Origin: Microcaldota archaeon
Lineage (GTDB): Archaea > Micrarchaeota > Micrarchaeia > Micrarchaeales > Micrarchaeaceae
Reading direction: 5' to 3'
DNA length: 64,000 nucleotides
NCBI GenBank assembly: GCA_021817565.1
Contig: JAKAUP010000003.1
Span: 1 to 64,000, forward strand
Of the stretch, positions 9,600-18,425 are shown in pieces. Below the pieces are notes generated by a model that worked only from the letters and a program-made list of their open reading frames with translations, had not been told where the DNA came from and ran no database searches. The position numbers and the translations under genes are program-made. Position 1 is the first letter of the stretch. Each line of letters opens with the position of its first letter.

Positions 9600-9702
9600 C
9601 GGATCTGGCGGGATTTTCAAGCTTAAATGCGATTTAAGCATTTTGAACCCGCAACCACCTGGTTCGAAGCCAGGCGCGCTATCCAAGTTGCGCCACAGAT
9701 CC
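9600..9702 (-). tRNA. tRNA-Arg (anticodon TCG), interrupted by a 28-nt T-loop intron
   Basis: Reverse complement: GGATCTG/CAGATCC acceptor, CCTGG-CTTCGAA-CCAGG anticodon arm, T-stem GCGGG/CCCGC. Confidence 0.9.
9614..9641 (-). other. tRNA-Arg T-loop intron (28 nt)
   Basis: BHB with central TTCA(A)/(T)TGAA, inner hairpin GCTTAAAT-CGC-ATTTAAGC; removal gives T-loop TTCAAAT. Confidence 0.8.
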
Positions 9703-9729
9703 GCGATATTAGTATTTGTAAAGTATTTA

Positions 9730-10431
9730 TTAATTCTTTGATGGGGCGAACTGGATAATCTTTGACTGCCTTACCCTCTCCATTGTCTTCCATTTATCTC
9801 TTATATGTGGTGAGAGCTTCTCGCTTTTGAGGTTTCTTTGTATAGCGTCAAGTGTCTTCAGGTCTGACGGATAGCCCGATCCGATTTTTATTTTGAGCTT
9901 TCTTTCCAGTTGTTTTATTTCCTTATCCCTTATAATTTTGGCGACTATGCTTGCTGCCGACACCACAGGATATCTTGCATCCGCCTTGTGCTCAGATATT
10001 ATCTTTATTGTGTTCGCCTCGCCTTTGCCCCTCTTTGCGCCTACGGATATGCGCGGCTCGCACATCTCCTTTATCCTTAATCCAAAACGCCCCTGTATCA
10101 CATCAGGAGAATCGATGTATATTTTCTCTACTGGACCCAACATGTTTATAAGTTTCACAAAATGCATCGCTTCGATGTCGTTAAGCGATATTCCTTTGGA
10201 CATGGATTCATTTATCTCCTGCGCAGATATCTTAGAAACAAGTATGTCTGTACATATATGCTGAAGCTCTTTGTATATGATTTCACGCTTCGCCCTGCTA
10301 AGCATCTTTGAGTCTCTTACCCCGATCTTGGAGAGCCTTAATTCTGAACTTTTCCTAATGGAGACTAAAGCGACTACCAAAGGCCCTATTACGGCCCCCC
10401 TGCCTGCCTCATCGCCGCCTCCAAGGATTAT
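9730..10431 (-). CDS. rnhB: Ribonuclease HII; probable non-canonical (ATA) start
   Basis: Catalytic GGGDEAGRGAVIGPLVVALV lies upstream of the ORF-track start (10380); frame opens only after TAA at 10449-10447 with no ATG/GTG/TTG; Shine-Dalgarno GGGAGG 5 nt before ATA 10431. Confidence 0.85.
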   Translation of the reverse strand: MILGGGDEAGRGAVIGPLVVALVSIRKSSELRLSKIGVRDSKMLSRAKREIIYKELQHICTDILVSKISAQEINESMSKGISLNDIEAMHFVKLINMLGPVEKIYIDSPDVIQGRFGLRIKEMCEPRISVGAKRGKGEANTIKIISEHKADARYPVVSAASIVAKIIRDKEIKQLERKLKIKIGSGYPSDLKTLDAIQRNLKSEKLSPHIRDKWKTMERVRQSKIIQFAPSKN

Positions 10432-10446
10432 AGAATCCTCCCTTGC

Positions 10447-10704
10447 TTACAGGGATTTTCTATCTACCACTATGTAGTCGTTTACTGCAAGCACTGCAGT
10501 GTATGGAACCTTTAGGTTTCCTCCTTCTTGCTTCAGCTTATTAGCTAGATTGCTATCCGGATTGGGTTCTACAACAAATGCGTTTATCTTCCCCGTTACG
10601 GGACTTATGTCCGCATCAACAAACCTACCAACGTCGTATCCGTCGCTGGTAACTATCTTCTTGCCCACAAGCTGTCGCCCTATTATGAATTTTACCATCT
10701 TCAC
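10447..10704 (-). CDS. PRC-barrel domain protein
   Basis: GRQLVGKKIVTSDGYDVGRFVDADISPVTGKINAFVVEP. Confidence 0.85.
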   Translation of the reverse strand: MKMVKFIIGRQLVGKKIVTSDGYDVGRFVDADISPVTGKINAFVVEPNPDSNLANKLKQEGGNLKVPYTAVLAVNDYIVVDRKSL

Positions 10705-10867
10705 ACCTTTTTTCTTAATATTAATGCTAGCAATTACTTTATAATGCTTATTATTCCTCTGAAATTTTCATGATTTATCCCGGAAGCCTATATTTTATTC
10801 GTGCATCTAGTTTAAAGAGCTTGTGATAAAAAACTTAGAGAAGTGAATAGGGGATTTTTTGCCTTTT

Positions 10868-11407
10868 TTAGGATGGCTGGCTGTTTACCAGAAAAATCTT
10901 GTTTGTTATCCCGTGCCTTGTCCTCCTTATTATCCCTTTGTTCTCTAGGCTTTTTATTATCCTGTGCACCTTGACTTTCGAATAACCGCTTAATCCGACA
11001 AGATCGGATTGCAGAACGTAACCGTTTCTCTGCCTGATTATCTCTATTATCTGATTCTCAGTCTGAGAGAGCATGTTCTTTATCATCTTATTGCCATAAA
11101 TTTTCTTTTTTGATTTTGACCACGATCTGATTGAATTTTTATGGTAGTTCTTTTCTATCTCGAACAGTTTCCTACCAGAAAGCAGAAGCAGAACGCCCCC
11201 TATAAGCGGTATCACAAAATTGAATGCGATACCTATGACGTTTATGCTAAGATCATTGATTGTTCTTATTGCATAATAACCTTTAATAAACCCAAAAAAC
11301 ATTATTGATCCTCTTATTATCGCGGCGAATATTAGTATTGCACCGACTGCTGCGACAATAACCGAGAACCAATAACCGTCTATACCGTTTCCAGATTTCC
11401 CAAGCAT
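10868..11407 (-). CDS. Membrane-anchored winged-helix transcriptional regulator
   Basis: Two N-terminal TMs then NQIIEIIRQRNGYVLQSDLVGLSGYSKVKVHRIIKSLENKGIIRRTRHG. Confidence 0.75.
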   Translation of the reverse strand: MLGKSGNGIDGYWFSVIVAAVGAILIFAAIIRGSIMFFGFIKGYYAIRTINDLSINVIGIAFNFVIPLIGGVLLLLSGRKLFEIEKNYHKNSIRSWSKSKKKIYGNKMIKNMLSQTENQIIEIIRQRNGYVLQSDLVGLSGYSKVKVHRIIKSLENKGIIRRTRHGITNKIFLVNSQPS

Positions 11408-11454
11408 AGATATAATTATCAGAATGGCTTTAAATTACTAATGTTGTTGATCGG

Positions 11455-11712
11455 ATGTCCGTACTAATAAATGACAAACAGGCAAAGATATTTGAGATAT
11501 TGAAATCTGGATCTGGGTTGAGCGTTTCTGAGATTGCTAAGGCATCCGGGTTTACTTACGTGCATGCCTGTAATTTTATAATAGGCTGTGAGAGGTCTGG
11601 ATTGTTCAGATCTGAAAAAAGAGGCAAGTCAAAGTTTGTCTTCCTGACTGATAAAGGGATGGCTGTTGCTGATCTTTTGATAAAGGCGAATGTGTTATTG
11701 CAGGAGAGATGA
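11455..11712 (+). CDS. Small winged-helix DNA-binding protein
   Basis: KIFEILKSGSGLSVSEIAKASGFTYVHACNFIIGCERSGLFRSEKRGKSKFVFLTDKG. Confidence 0.75.
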   Translation: MSVLINDKQAKIFEILKSGSGLSVSEIAKASGFTYVHACNFIIGCERSGLFRSEKRGKSKFVFLTDKGMAVADLLIKANVLLQER

Positions 11713-11738
11713 TAGATGATATTACTGGAGCCGTTGCT

Positions 11739-13058
11739 TCATAGGCTTATTATTGGCGTGGCATTCGGCATCCCGATACTCTGCAGCAGCCTTTCTGGGT
11801 TGTCGTAGTATTCCTGGACCGACTCGCTTATCTCCCCTATAGTCCTTTTCCCGTTCTCATCTAATTTCGCGAGTATCAGCGCGCGCAAGTGCTCCTCTGC
11901 GATTATCTCGGAGGGGTTTATTCCCAATGCCTTCGAAAGCGCGTCCCTATATGATACGCTTGGGAGCATGTCAGACGCCTGCCCGGACTTATAATCATAC
12001 CTGTATAAGTCAGATAGGAGTATCTGTGATTCCCTTCCTGATATTTCAGATATTTGCACGACTTTCCTCTTTAGGTCTTTACCGGCCTTTACCCTTGAAA
12101 GTATTGCTATGGCGTCTATAACAGATATTATGTCTTCCGGAACGTTCATCGGAGAGTGGGTTAGTCTGTTTATTACATCCCTGGCAGAGGAAGCGTGAAT
12201 GGTGCAAACCGACATTTTCCCTATGTTCATCGCCGAAACCATGTCTTGGGCCTCTTCTCCCCTGACTTCTCCTATTATTATTGCATCGGCCCTCATCCTC
12301 ATCGCCGCCTTTATTAGATCCTTAAGGTCCATGTCAGAGCTTGTCTCCAAGTTAACGCTGTTCTCAAATAGCGAAGTATTGAGTTCGTAAGTATCCTCTA
12401 TTGTTACAAGGCGCATGTCTGGCCTGAAAAATGACAGCATTGAATTTAGGAGTGTTGTCTTACCTGAAGCCGCGATCCCCCCGAGCATTATGTTTGCGGG
12501 TCTTATCCTAAATCCGTCAAGGTATAACCACATCCTGGCTGCCATATTGTAATCCAGTTCTCCCAGATTGACCAAATCGAGTATGCTCAACGGTTTGTTG
12601 CTGAAATTACGAATGGTTATATCATAGCCCTTCGGAGAGGATACTATGCTGGCCCTGCTTCTGGTAGGAAGGTGAACGTCGAGTATCTTACCGGATGCCG
12701 CTTCGTTTGTCGCGTATAATTTCAGTTTCTTCACGACTTGTTCCAATTCATCTTTTTCAAACTTGACGTCGCTTACTTTTTCATACCCCTTTTTTGAATC
12801 ATAAACAAATACGTTGCTTACATTGTTTACCATTACATCTTCTATATTCCCCATCTTTATGAGCGAACTTATCTTACTGATATTGTTAATATCATCAAAA
12901 ATCAGCTTTATGTCCCCTTCGCTAATTGTTGGGTTGATGGATTTTAGTGTAGACGACAATAGCTCGAGCTTCTTTTCTTCGTTAAGATTTACAAATTTGC
13001 CCTTGAGCTCATCCAAGGCCTTATCCTCTATGTCGTGAAGCTTCTTATCCATCCCCAT
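11739..13058 (-). CDS. Type II/IV secretion system ATPase (VirB11/TadA/PilT-like)
   Basis: GGIAASGKTTLLNSMLSFFRPDMRLVTIEDTYEL; MRMRADAIIIGEVRGEEAQDMVSAMNIGKMSVCTIHASSARDVINRL. Confidence 0.93.
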   Translation of the reverse strand: MGMDKKLHDIEDKALDELKGKFVNLNEEKKLELLSSTLKSINPTISEGDIKLIFDDINNISKISSLIKMGNIEDVMVNNVSNVFVYDSKKGYEKVSDVKFEKDELEQVVKKLKLYATNEAASGKILDVHLPTRSRASIVSSPKGYDITIRNFSNKPLSILDLVNLGELDYNMAARMWLYLDGFRIRPANIMLGGIAASGKTTLLNSMLSFFRPDMRLVTIEDTYELNTSLFENSVNLETSSDMDLKDLIKAAMRMRADAIIIGEVRGEEAQDMVSAMNIGKMSVCTIHASSARDVINRLTHSPMNVPEDIISVIDAIAILSRVKAGKDLKRKVVQISEISGRESQILLSDLYRYDYKSGQASDMLPSVSYRDALSKALGINPSEIIAEEHLRALILAKLDENGKRTIGEISESVQEYYDNPERLLQSIGMPNATPIISL

Positions 13059-13109
13059 TACCGCAAATAGATATTTTGTAGTTATTATATATTTTTCTAT
13101 TGATGGAGT

Positions 13110-14360
13110 TTAGGATGCCGGAACTACTGCATCGATTATGAAATATGGATCATATTTCATTATGGCGTCATATGATTCGCCGACGCACAAGAAGATTATT
13201 GGCACGCAGGTTATGTCAGCGATTGATATTGCATTCCCGCCTTTTGCATCACAGTCCAGCTTGGTCAATATTATCCCGTCTATTTTGATTGATTTCTGAA
13301 GTTCTGATATCTGCCTTGCTATTGCGTTGCCTGCTGTGCTTTCCCCGACAAATATGGTAATGTCGGGCTTTGATACCCTGACCATCTTCTGCAACTCCAT
13401 TATGAGGTTCTTGTTTGTTTCCTGCCTGCCTGCCGTATCCACCAGCACTACATCTGACCTGTGCGCACGCGCGTATTCTATCGCATCGAACGCAACGCTT
13501 GCTGGATCCGCCCCATAACCGCTCTTTATGACTGGCACCCCGACCTTATAGCCGTGGTGCTCTGTCTGCTCTATTGCGGCTGCCCTAAAAGTATCGCTTG
13601 CGGATATAACAACCCCTAATCCGCTATTCTTAATAAGGTTGGCGACTTTTGCGATCGTTGTAGTCTTTCCGGTACCGTTTGGACCTATAAAGAGCACTTT
13701 TAATATCTCCCCTTTCTCCCTTTTTTCTTTCGCCATTGCCATTATATCCGGGCCTTTTCCGGTACTCTCTAATACGCCCAAAAGCGCCTCCCTGACATCC
13801 CTGCTTATCTCGGCTTGTATGTTTCTATAGTCGAACTTGTCAGATCTTAGCTTATTTTGAAGCAAGGTTGCAAACTTATCTGCAGTCTCGTGCGCAACAT
13901 CCGACTGCAACAGTGATATCTCTATATTCTGCACAAGCTCTCCTATCTCAGAATCGTTTAGGGATATGTTGCGAAATATTGTCCCCTTTAATTTTGTGGC
14001 GATGGAAAGCTTCACTTTGCTTCCTTGCTTTTCCTGCTCTGGCTTAGGATGGGTGCCGCGCTTTTCCTCCTGCTCTATTTCTCTTTTTTCGCTTCCAGCG
14101 CCTTCTGCCGCTTTTTCCGCCCCTTCAGAACTAGTAGTTTTATCCTCTTTCTGTTCGGTGTTGTCTACACGCCTCCGCTCCAACTTTTGTGGTTGTACGT
14201 CTTGGACTGATGATGTGTCCGCAGCATTGACCTCTTCCGGAGCACCGCCTGATTTTATCTCCTCCTCTTTTTTGCTTATGAATGAGTTTACCACCCCAGA
14301 TATCTTTTTTTTAAGTAAGTCAAACACTTGATCAACCTGATTATCTAAACATGCATGCAA
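13110..14360 (-). CDS. ftsY: Signal recognition particle receptor FtsY
   Basis: GPNGTGKTTTIAKVANLIK, SASDTFRAAAIEQ, VDTAGRQETN, TKLDCDAKGGNAISI. Confidence 0.95.
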   Translation of the reverse strand: MHACLDNQVDQVFDLLKKKISGVVNSFISKKEEEIKSGGAPEEVNAADTSSVQDVQPQKLERRRVDNTEQKEDKTTSSEGAEKAAEGAGSEKREIEQEEKRGTHPKPEQEKQGSKVKLSIATKLKGTIFRNISLNDSEIGELVQNIEISLLQSDVAHETADKFATLLQNKLRSDKFDYRNIQAEISRDVREALLGVLESTGKGPDIMAMAKEKREKGEILKVLFIGPNGTGKTTTIAKVANLIKNSGLGVVISASDTFRAAAIEQTEHHGYKVGVPVIKSGYGADPASVAFDAIEYARAHRSDVVLVDTAGRQETNKNLIMELQKMVRVSKPDITIFVGESTAGNAIARQISELQKSIKIDGIILTKLDCDAKGGNAISIADITCVPIIFLCVGESYDAIMKYDPYFIIDAVVPAS

Positions 14361-15033
14361 ATATGGTGCGTAATATTATATAGCCGTCCCTGAATGTTTT
14401 AAGATTGCTCTCGCCGCTCTCCCTTGATTTCTCGAAGCTTGGTATTTCTATAACATCCAGATTCGCCTTCTTTGCCATAATGCTTATCTCTGTTTCTATC
14501 CCGAAGCCTTCTGATTTTAAGTTTAGCTTGCTTATGGCGCTTTTCTTTATAGCCCTATAGCCATAGCACAAATCCGTATATTTGGTTCGGTATATTAGAT
14601 TTACCAGGAAAACAAAGAATTTATTTCCGAACAGCCTTAATACAGATATATCTTCGCTCCCTCCCCCCGTTATAAATCTTGAACCCATGCATATGTCATA
14701 CCCGATCTCAAGCGCAGATATCATTAGCCTTATCTCTTCCGGCCTGTTTGACATATCGGCATCTATGGAGATTGCTATGTCTCCCCTTGCAGCCTTGAAC
14801 CCCTTTATTAGCGCATCGCCCTTGCCTTTGTCCACACCCTGAATTATTACTCTTGCACCGGCAAACCTTGCATATTTTACCGTTTTGTCTGTTGAACCTC
14901 CATCACATACTATGATTTCGTATTTCTCGCTTTTTATAACTTCTTTTACCTTTGTTATAATTTTTCGGATGTTTTCTGCTTCGTTTAATGTTGGGATCAC
15001 TATACTTATGTATACCCCGCTCTTTTTTCGCAT
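14341..15033 (-). CDS. Family 2 glycosyltransferase (dolichyl-phosphate mannose/glucose synthase-like)
   Basis: VIPTLNEAENIRKIITKVKE...VCDGGSTDKTV...ISIDADMSNRPEEI. Confidence 0.92.
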   Translation of the reverse strand: MRKKSGVYISIVIPTLNEAENIRKIITKVKEVIKSEKYEIIVCDGGSTDKTVKYARFAGARVIIQGVDKGKGDALIKGFKAARGDIAISIDADMSNRPEEIRLMISALEIGYDICMGSRFITGGGSEDISVLRLFGNKFFVFLVNLIYRTKYTDLCYGYRAIKKSAISKLNLKSEGFGIETEISIMAKKANLDVIEIPSFEKSRESGESNLKTFRDGYIILRTIFACMFR

Positions 15034-15034
15034 T

Positions 15035-15883
15035 TCAACTCCTCTTTTTCCTGTTTTTATACAACGATACGACTATCATACATGCAACGATTATTATTAC
15101 CGCTAATACGCCATATATTATCATGGAACCGAAATCATAAGATTTGGTGGTTGTTTCGATGAATGTAAATGGGTATGGCTGTGTGGAATAGTGCAATCCA
15201 TTAATCGCATACGCCGCATAAAAACCCACGCTAAATGAACCGTTTATGTAAGTGCCTATAGGCGTAACGGTAAAGTTTTCCGATATACTGGATTTCGGAG
15301 AAATTTGCGCTCTTGCTGATCCTGGCGAAACGTTGAAATCTGCAGGATAGTACGGGTATATCGTAACATTTAATGATGTGTTTCCGAAATTTGTTATGTT
15401 CATTTTTACAGCATCAAAATCAGCGCTTACTTTATGCATTGAGAAATTTGTTATGTATATTGAAGGGTAGTCGGTCTTTTTTATATAATATGTGCATGGA
15501 AATATTGCAAACAGCGTTTGGTTCGCTTGGGTATACTCAAAATCGAACGTACCTACGTATTCACCTGGACTCGATAGGTTTCTGAGGGGAAATGCGATTG
15601 GTATCGAACTCTCCTTCAGGTATGTCAGCGTAACAGACTGGTTTATGGTTTCTGCGCCGCCGAGGTTTATATATAGCTCGCCTTTTGGGTTATAATTACC
15701 TGTGCTCGTAAGGTTAAATATCAACGTGTTTGCTGTGGAATTTATTACCTGGCCAGAAGGGCAGCTGCCCGTAAGGCTTACCGTAGATAGGGCATTTCCA
15801 TAGCCAATCGTGTATATGAAAAACACTATTGCTGCAATTATGTATACGTGTTTCATGGCAGCCGCCAGATCAGTTATCTTCAT
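15035..15883 (-). CDS. Secreted/membrane-anchored hypothetical protein
   Basis: N-terminal TM/signal, extracellular beta-rich region, C-terminal TM + RKKRS. Confidence 0.7.
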   Translation of the reverse strand: MKITDLAAAMKHVYIIAAIVFFIYTIGYGNALSTVSLTGSCPSGQVINSTANTLIFNLTSTGNYNPKGELYINLGGAETINQSVTLTYLKESSIPIAFPLRNLSSPGEYVGTFDFEYTQANQTLFAIFPCTYYIKKTDYPSIYITNFSMHKVSADFDAVKMNITNFGNTSLNVTIYPYYPADFNVSPGSARAQISPKSSISENFTVTPIGTYINGSFSVGFYAAYAINGLHYSTQPYPFTFIETTTKSYDFGSMIIYGVLAVIIIVACMIVVSLYKNRKKRS

Positions 15884-15924
15884 TTAGAAAAGTATAAATA
15901 ACATAATTAACAGTTTTTTATACA

Positions 15925-16989
15925 ATGAGCGAGATAAGTAAATTTGGAGGGCTTGGTCTTACTGCGCTAATGAGCAACCTTGGACCCTTGAGCAGGCCTT
16001 ACAAGCTAAATTTTGCGGTAACATATTGGTGCCAGTCCAGATGCTTAACCTGCAACATATGGCAGATGAAACCAAAGGATGAGCTGAGCATAGATGAGAT
16101 TGCCGAATTCGCTAGGAAGAATAATAGCTTCAAATGGTTGGAGCTTACTGGAGGCGAACCTTTTCTTAGGCAGGACATAGTACGGATTGCTGAAGAGTTC
16201 TATAACAACTCTAAGGGACTGTATATGCTTACCCTTCCAACAAACTCTCTATGCGACCACGACATGGTCGAACGCAAACTGAGAAGTATTCTCGATTTAG
16301 ATCGGACGCGAGTTATCCTTACGGTGAGCCTTGATGGACACAAAGAACTTGAAGACAAGATACGCGGGGTAAAAGGCAACTACGAAAAGGCAATAGACAT
16401 GTTTGATAGGGTACACAGGCTTAGGGAAGAATACAAAAACATTGGTGCTTTCTTCGGGTACACGATAAGCAGGTTTAATCAGGGAGAGCTGGAGAGGACC
16501 GTGGAGGAGGTAATGAGGCAGTTGCCTTATGTAACCCCGAACCATTTCCATATAAACATGGGCCAGATCTCATCAAACTACTATGGCAATGGTAATGTAG
16601 AGATACGCGCAAACGAAGCTGATATACTAAATGATATAGGCGCTTTATTAAAAATGAGAAAACAGGACTACAGCCCAGTAGGGATGTTGGAAAGTTCCTT
16701 CCTAAGAAAGCTGATGGTTTATGCAAGGACCGGCGAACCGCCGTTAAAGAGCAGAAGCCTTGACGCATCTCTTTTCCTTGACAGCTTCGGAAATGTCTAT
16801 CCCTCCATAATGTGGGACAGAAAGGTGTGTAATATTCGGGATATAGATTATGACATATCTAAGGTATGGGATTCTGCCGAGGTAAATGAATTACGCAGGG
16901 AGATAAAGGAAGGACGTGAACCCAAGCACTGGACTGCCTGCGAGGCTTACCAGTCGATTGTCGGGAACCTGCCTAGCCTAATATACTGA
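15925..16989 (+). CDS. Radical SAM protein
   Basis: NFAVTYWCQSRCLTCNIWQ (CxxxCxxC), LTGGEPFLR. Confidence 0.9.
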   Translation: MSEISKFGGLGLTALMSNLGPLSRPYKLNFAVTYWCQSRCLTCNIWQMKPKDELSIDEIAEFARKNNSFKWLELTGGEPFLRQDIVRIAEEFYNNSKGLYMLTLPTNSLCDHDMVERKLRSILDLDRTRVILTVSLDGHKELEDKIRGVKGNYEKAIDMFDRVHRLREEYKNIGAFFGYTISRFNQGELERTVEEVMRQLPYVTPNHFHINMGQISSNYYGNGNVEIRANEADILNDIGALLKMRKQDYSPVGMLESSFLRKLMVYARTGEPPLKSRSLDASLFLDSFGNVYPSIMWDRKVCNIRDIDYDISKVWDSAEVNELRREIKEGREPKHWTACEAYQSIVGNLPSLIY

Positions 16990-17001
16990 AACTATGATAA
17001 G

Positions 17002-17110
17002 TGCAGGGGGTGAGATTCGAACTCACGAAGGCGCTAGGCCACAGGATCTTAAGTCCCGCGCATTTTTCTGTGGTTAGCAATCCAACCAAACCAGACTTTG
17101 CTACCCCTGC
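17002..17110 (-). tRNA. tRNA-Leu (anticodon TAA), interrupted by a 25-nt D-loop intron
   Basis: Reverse complement: GCAGGGG/CCCCTGC acceptor, CGGGA-CTTAAGA-TCCTG anticodon arm, long variable arm, GTGAG-TTCGAAT-CTCAC T-arm. Confidence 0.9.
17065..17089 (-). other. tRNA-Leu(TAA) D-loop intron (25 nt)
   Basis: BHB: central helix TCTG/CAGA, bulges GT^T and AA^A, inner helix TGGTT/AACCA; removal gives D-arm GCAAAGTCTGGTAATGC. Confidence 0.75.
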
Positions 17111-17112
17111 TT

Positions 17113-17859
17113 TTACGCGTACATCGAAGGACCAGCCTGCTCCGCATCGGACTTAAATGTCTGGTGCGTCTGCTTGTTTTTGTTTATTATCTCGTTGACC
17201 TTGGATTCCAATATTTTCGCTTCCTTTTCCAGTTCTGATGTATCGACATCGAGCTTTATGAAGTCTTTTATTGCTTCTATTGCAAGCTCTGCGTACTTCG
17301 GATCCGTTATCCCGTCCCTGACGGGCACAAGCAGGTTTATATTCTCAATCCCTCTTTGTGCAGACTTGAGCATTATTATCGCGCTGACTCCGGTTGATAT
17401 ACCCTCTACTATTGGCTTGATTCCCGCTTTTTGCGCCTTTTCCCCAATTGATTTCTTCGATGTGATTGAGAAGACATTATTGAGGTACTTTTCTTCGCCT
17501 TCTTTCAGAGGCATCCCACCTACAGATATTATGCTAGAAATCCCGTTGTCCTCTACAAACTTTATTACCTTTTCTGAAAGCTCGTATGTAAGCTCAGGGG
17601 GCAGTGCGAATTCTGCAAGTATGCATATGAAATTTTGTTTCTTTGAATAGTATATCCTTATTGATGGCATCGGTGCGCCTTCGTGTATTGAAACCAACGG
17701 GGGCAGTGAATCCCCCCCTATATAACCTATATACTCTGGCTTTGTTTTTTCGACAATGTAGCTTATGCTCATGGGACCTACTAGTCCTGCACCAGGAAAT
17801 CCCTCTATAAGCGTGAATCCTTTAAGGTCAACCTTCTTCTCTAATTTTATCTCTATCAT
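17113..17859 (-). CDS. PAC2-family (proteasome assembly chaperone-like) protein
   Basis: FTLIEGFPGAGLVGPMSISYIVE; ISVGGMPL; ISTGVSAIIML. Confidence 0.85.
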   Translation of the reverse strand: MIEIKLEKKVDLKGFTLIEGFPGAGLVGPMSISYIVEKTKPEYIGYIGGDSLPPLVSIHEGAPMPSIRIYYSKKQNFICILAEFALPPELTYELSEKVIKFVEDNGISSIISVGGMPLKEGEEKYLNNVFSITSKKSIGEKAQKAGIKPIVEGISTGVSAIIMLKSAQRGIENINLLVPVRDGITDPKYAELAIEAIKDFIKLDVDTSELEKEAKILESKVNEIINKNKQTHQTFKSDAEQAGPSMYA

Positions 17860-18024
17860 AAAAACCGATATTTATACGCAAAGCAACCTTTTTAAGCTTC
17901 AGGGTTAGGCTGGTCCTATCACCCTCAAAAACTGATATTTCCTGTTTTGGGGTTTTTATTTTACTGACGGTAGATTTACAATAAATATTTAAATGTAGAC
18001 GTAGTTTAATTATTGGTGAAAAAA

Positions 18025-18369
18025 ATGGCACAAAGAGTAACCGACGAAAGAGTAGATAGAGAGGATGGATTTCTCTATTTCCTAGGAAAGGATGGGTATG
18101 TATGGCAAACGCCTATGAAGTCCAATTCTAGGGGACGTAAGCAGAAAGTCGGGAGTGAACGCGTGTCCAGAGAAGACGGATTCCTGTATTTTGTGGACAG
18201 TGATGGCTACGTAGCCAGAACATCCATGAACAGGGGTGGAAGGAAACGCAGCAGCTCCTCACGCGCAAGGAGAAGTCCGGCTAGGAAGGCATCCGCAAGG
18301 AAGTCTGCCAAAAGGAGAAGTCCGGCTAGGAAGGCATCCGCAAGGAAGTCTGCCAAAAGGAGAAGATAG
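18025..18369 (+). CDS. Putative chromatin/nucleoid protein: duplicated EDGFLYF..DGYV domain + histone H1-like basic tail
   Basis: VDREDGFLYFLGKDGYVWQTPMKS / VSREDGFLYFVDSDGYVARTSMN; tail RRSPARKASARKSAKRRSPARKASARKSAKRRR. Confidence 0.75.
   Translation: MAQRVTDERVDREDGFLYFLGKDGYVWQTPMKSNSRGRKQKVGSERVSREDGFLYFVDSDGYVARTSMNRGGRKRSSSSRARRSPARKASARKSAKRRSPARKASARKSAKRRR
18267..18365 (+). repeat. Perfect 45-bp tandem duplication coding the RRSPARKASARKSAK tail
   Basis: aaggagaagtccggctaggaaggcatccgcaaggaagtctgcca repeated with 45-bp spacing (starts 18267, 18312, partial 18357). Confidence 0.92.
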
Positions 18370-18425
18370 AAGTCTATGATAAGCAGGATTATTGCCTGCT
18401 TATCTCTCTTTTAATATCCGTTCTG

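Noticed and set aside
9432-9741. ORFs on both strands over 9.43-9.74 kb
   Set aside because: They overlap the tRNA-Arg gene and the end of the upstream CDS.
17828-18031. 67-aa minus-strand ORF
   Set aside because: Overlaps the PAC2 gene start and the promoter of the basic-tail protein; no coding signal.
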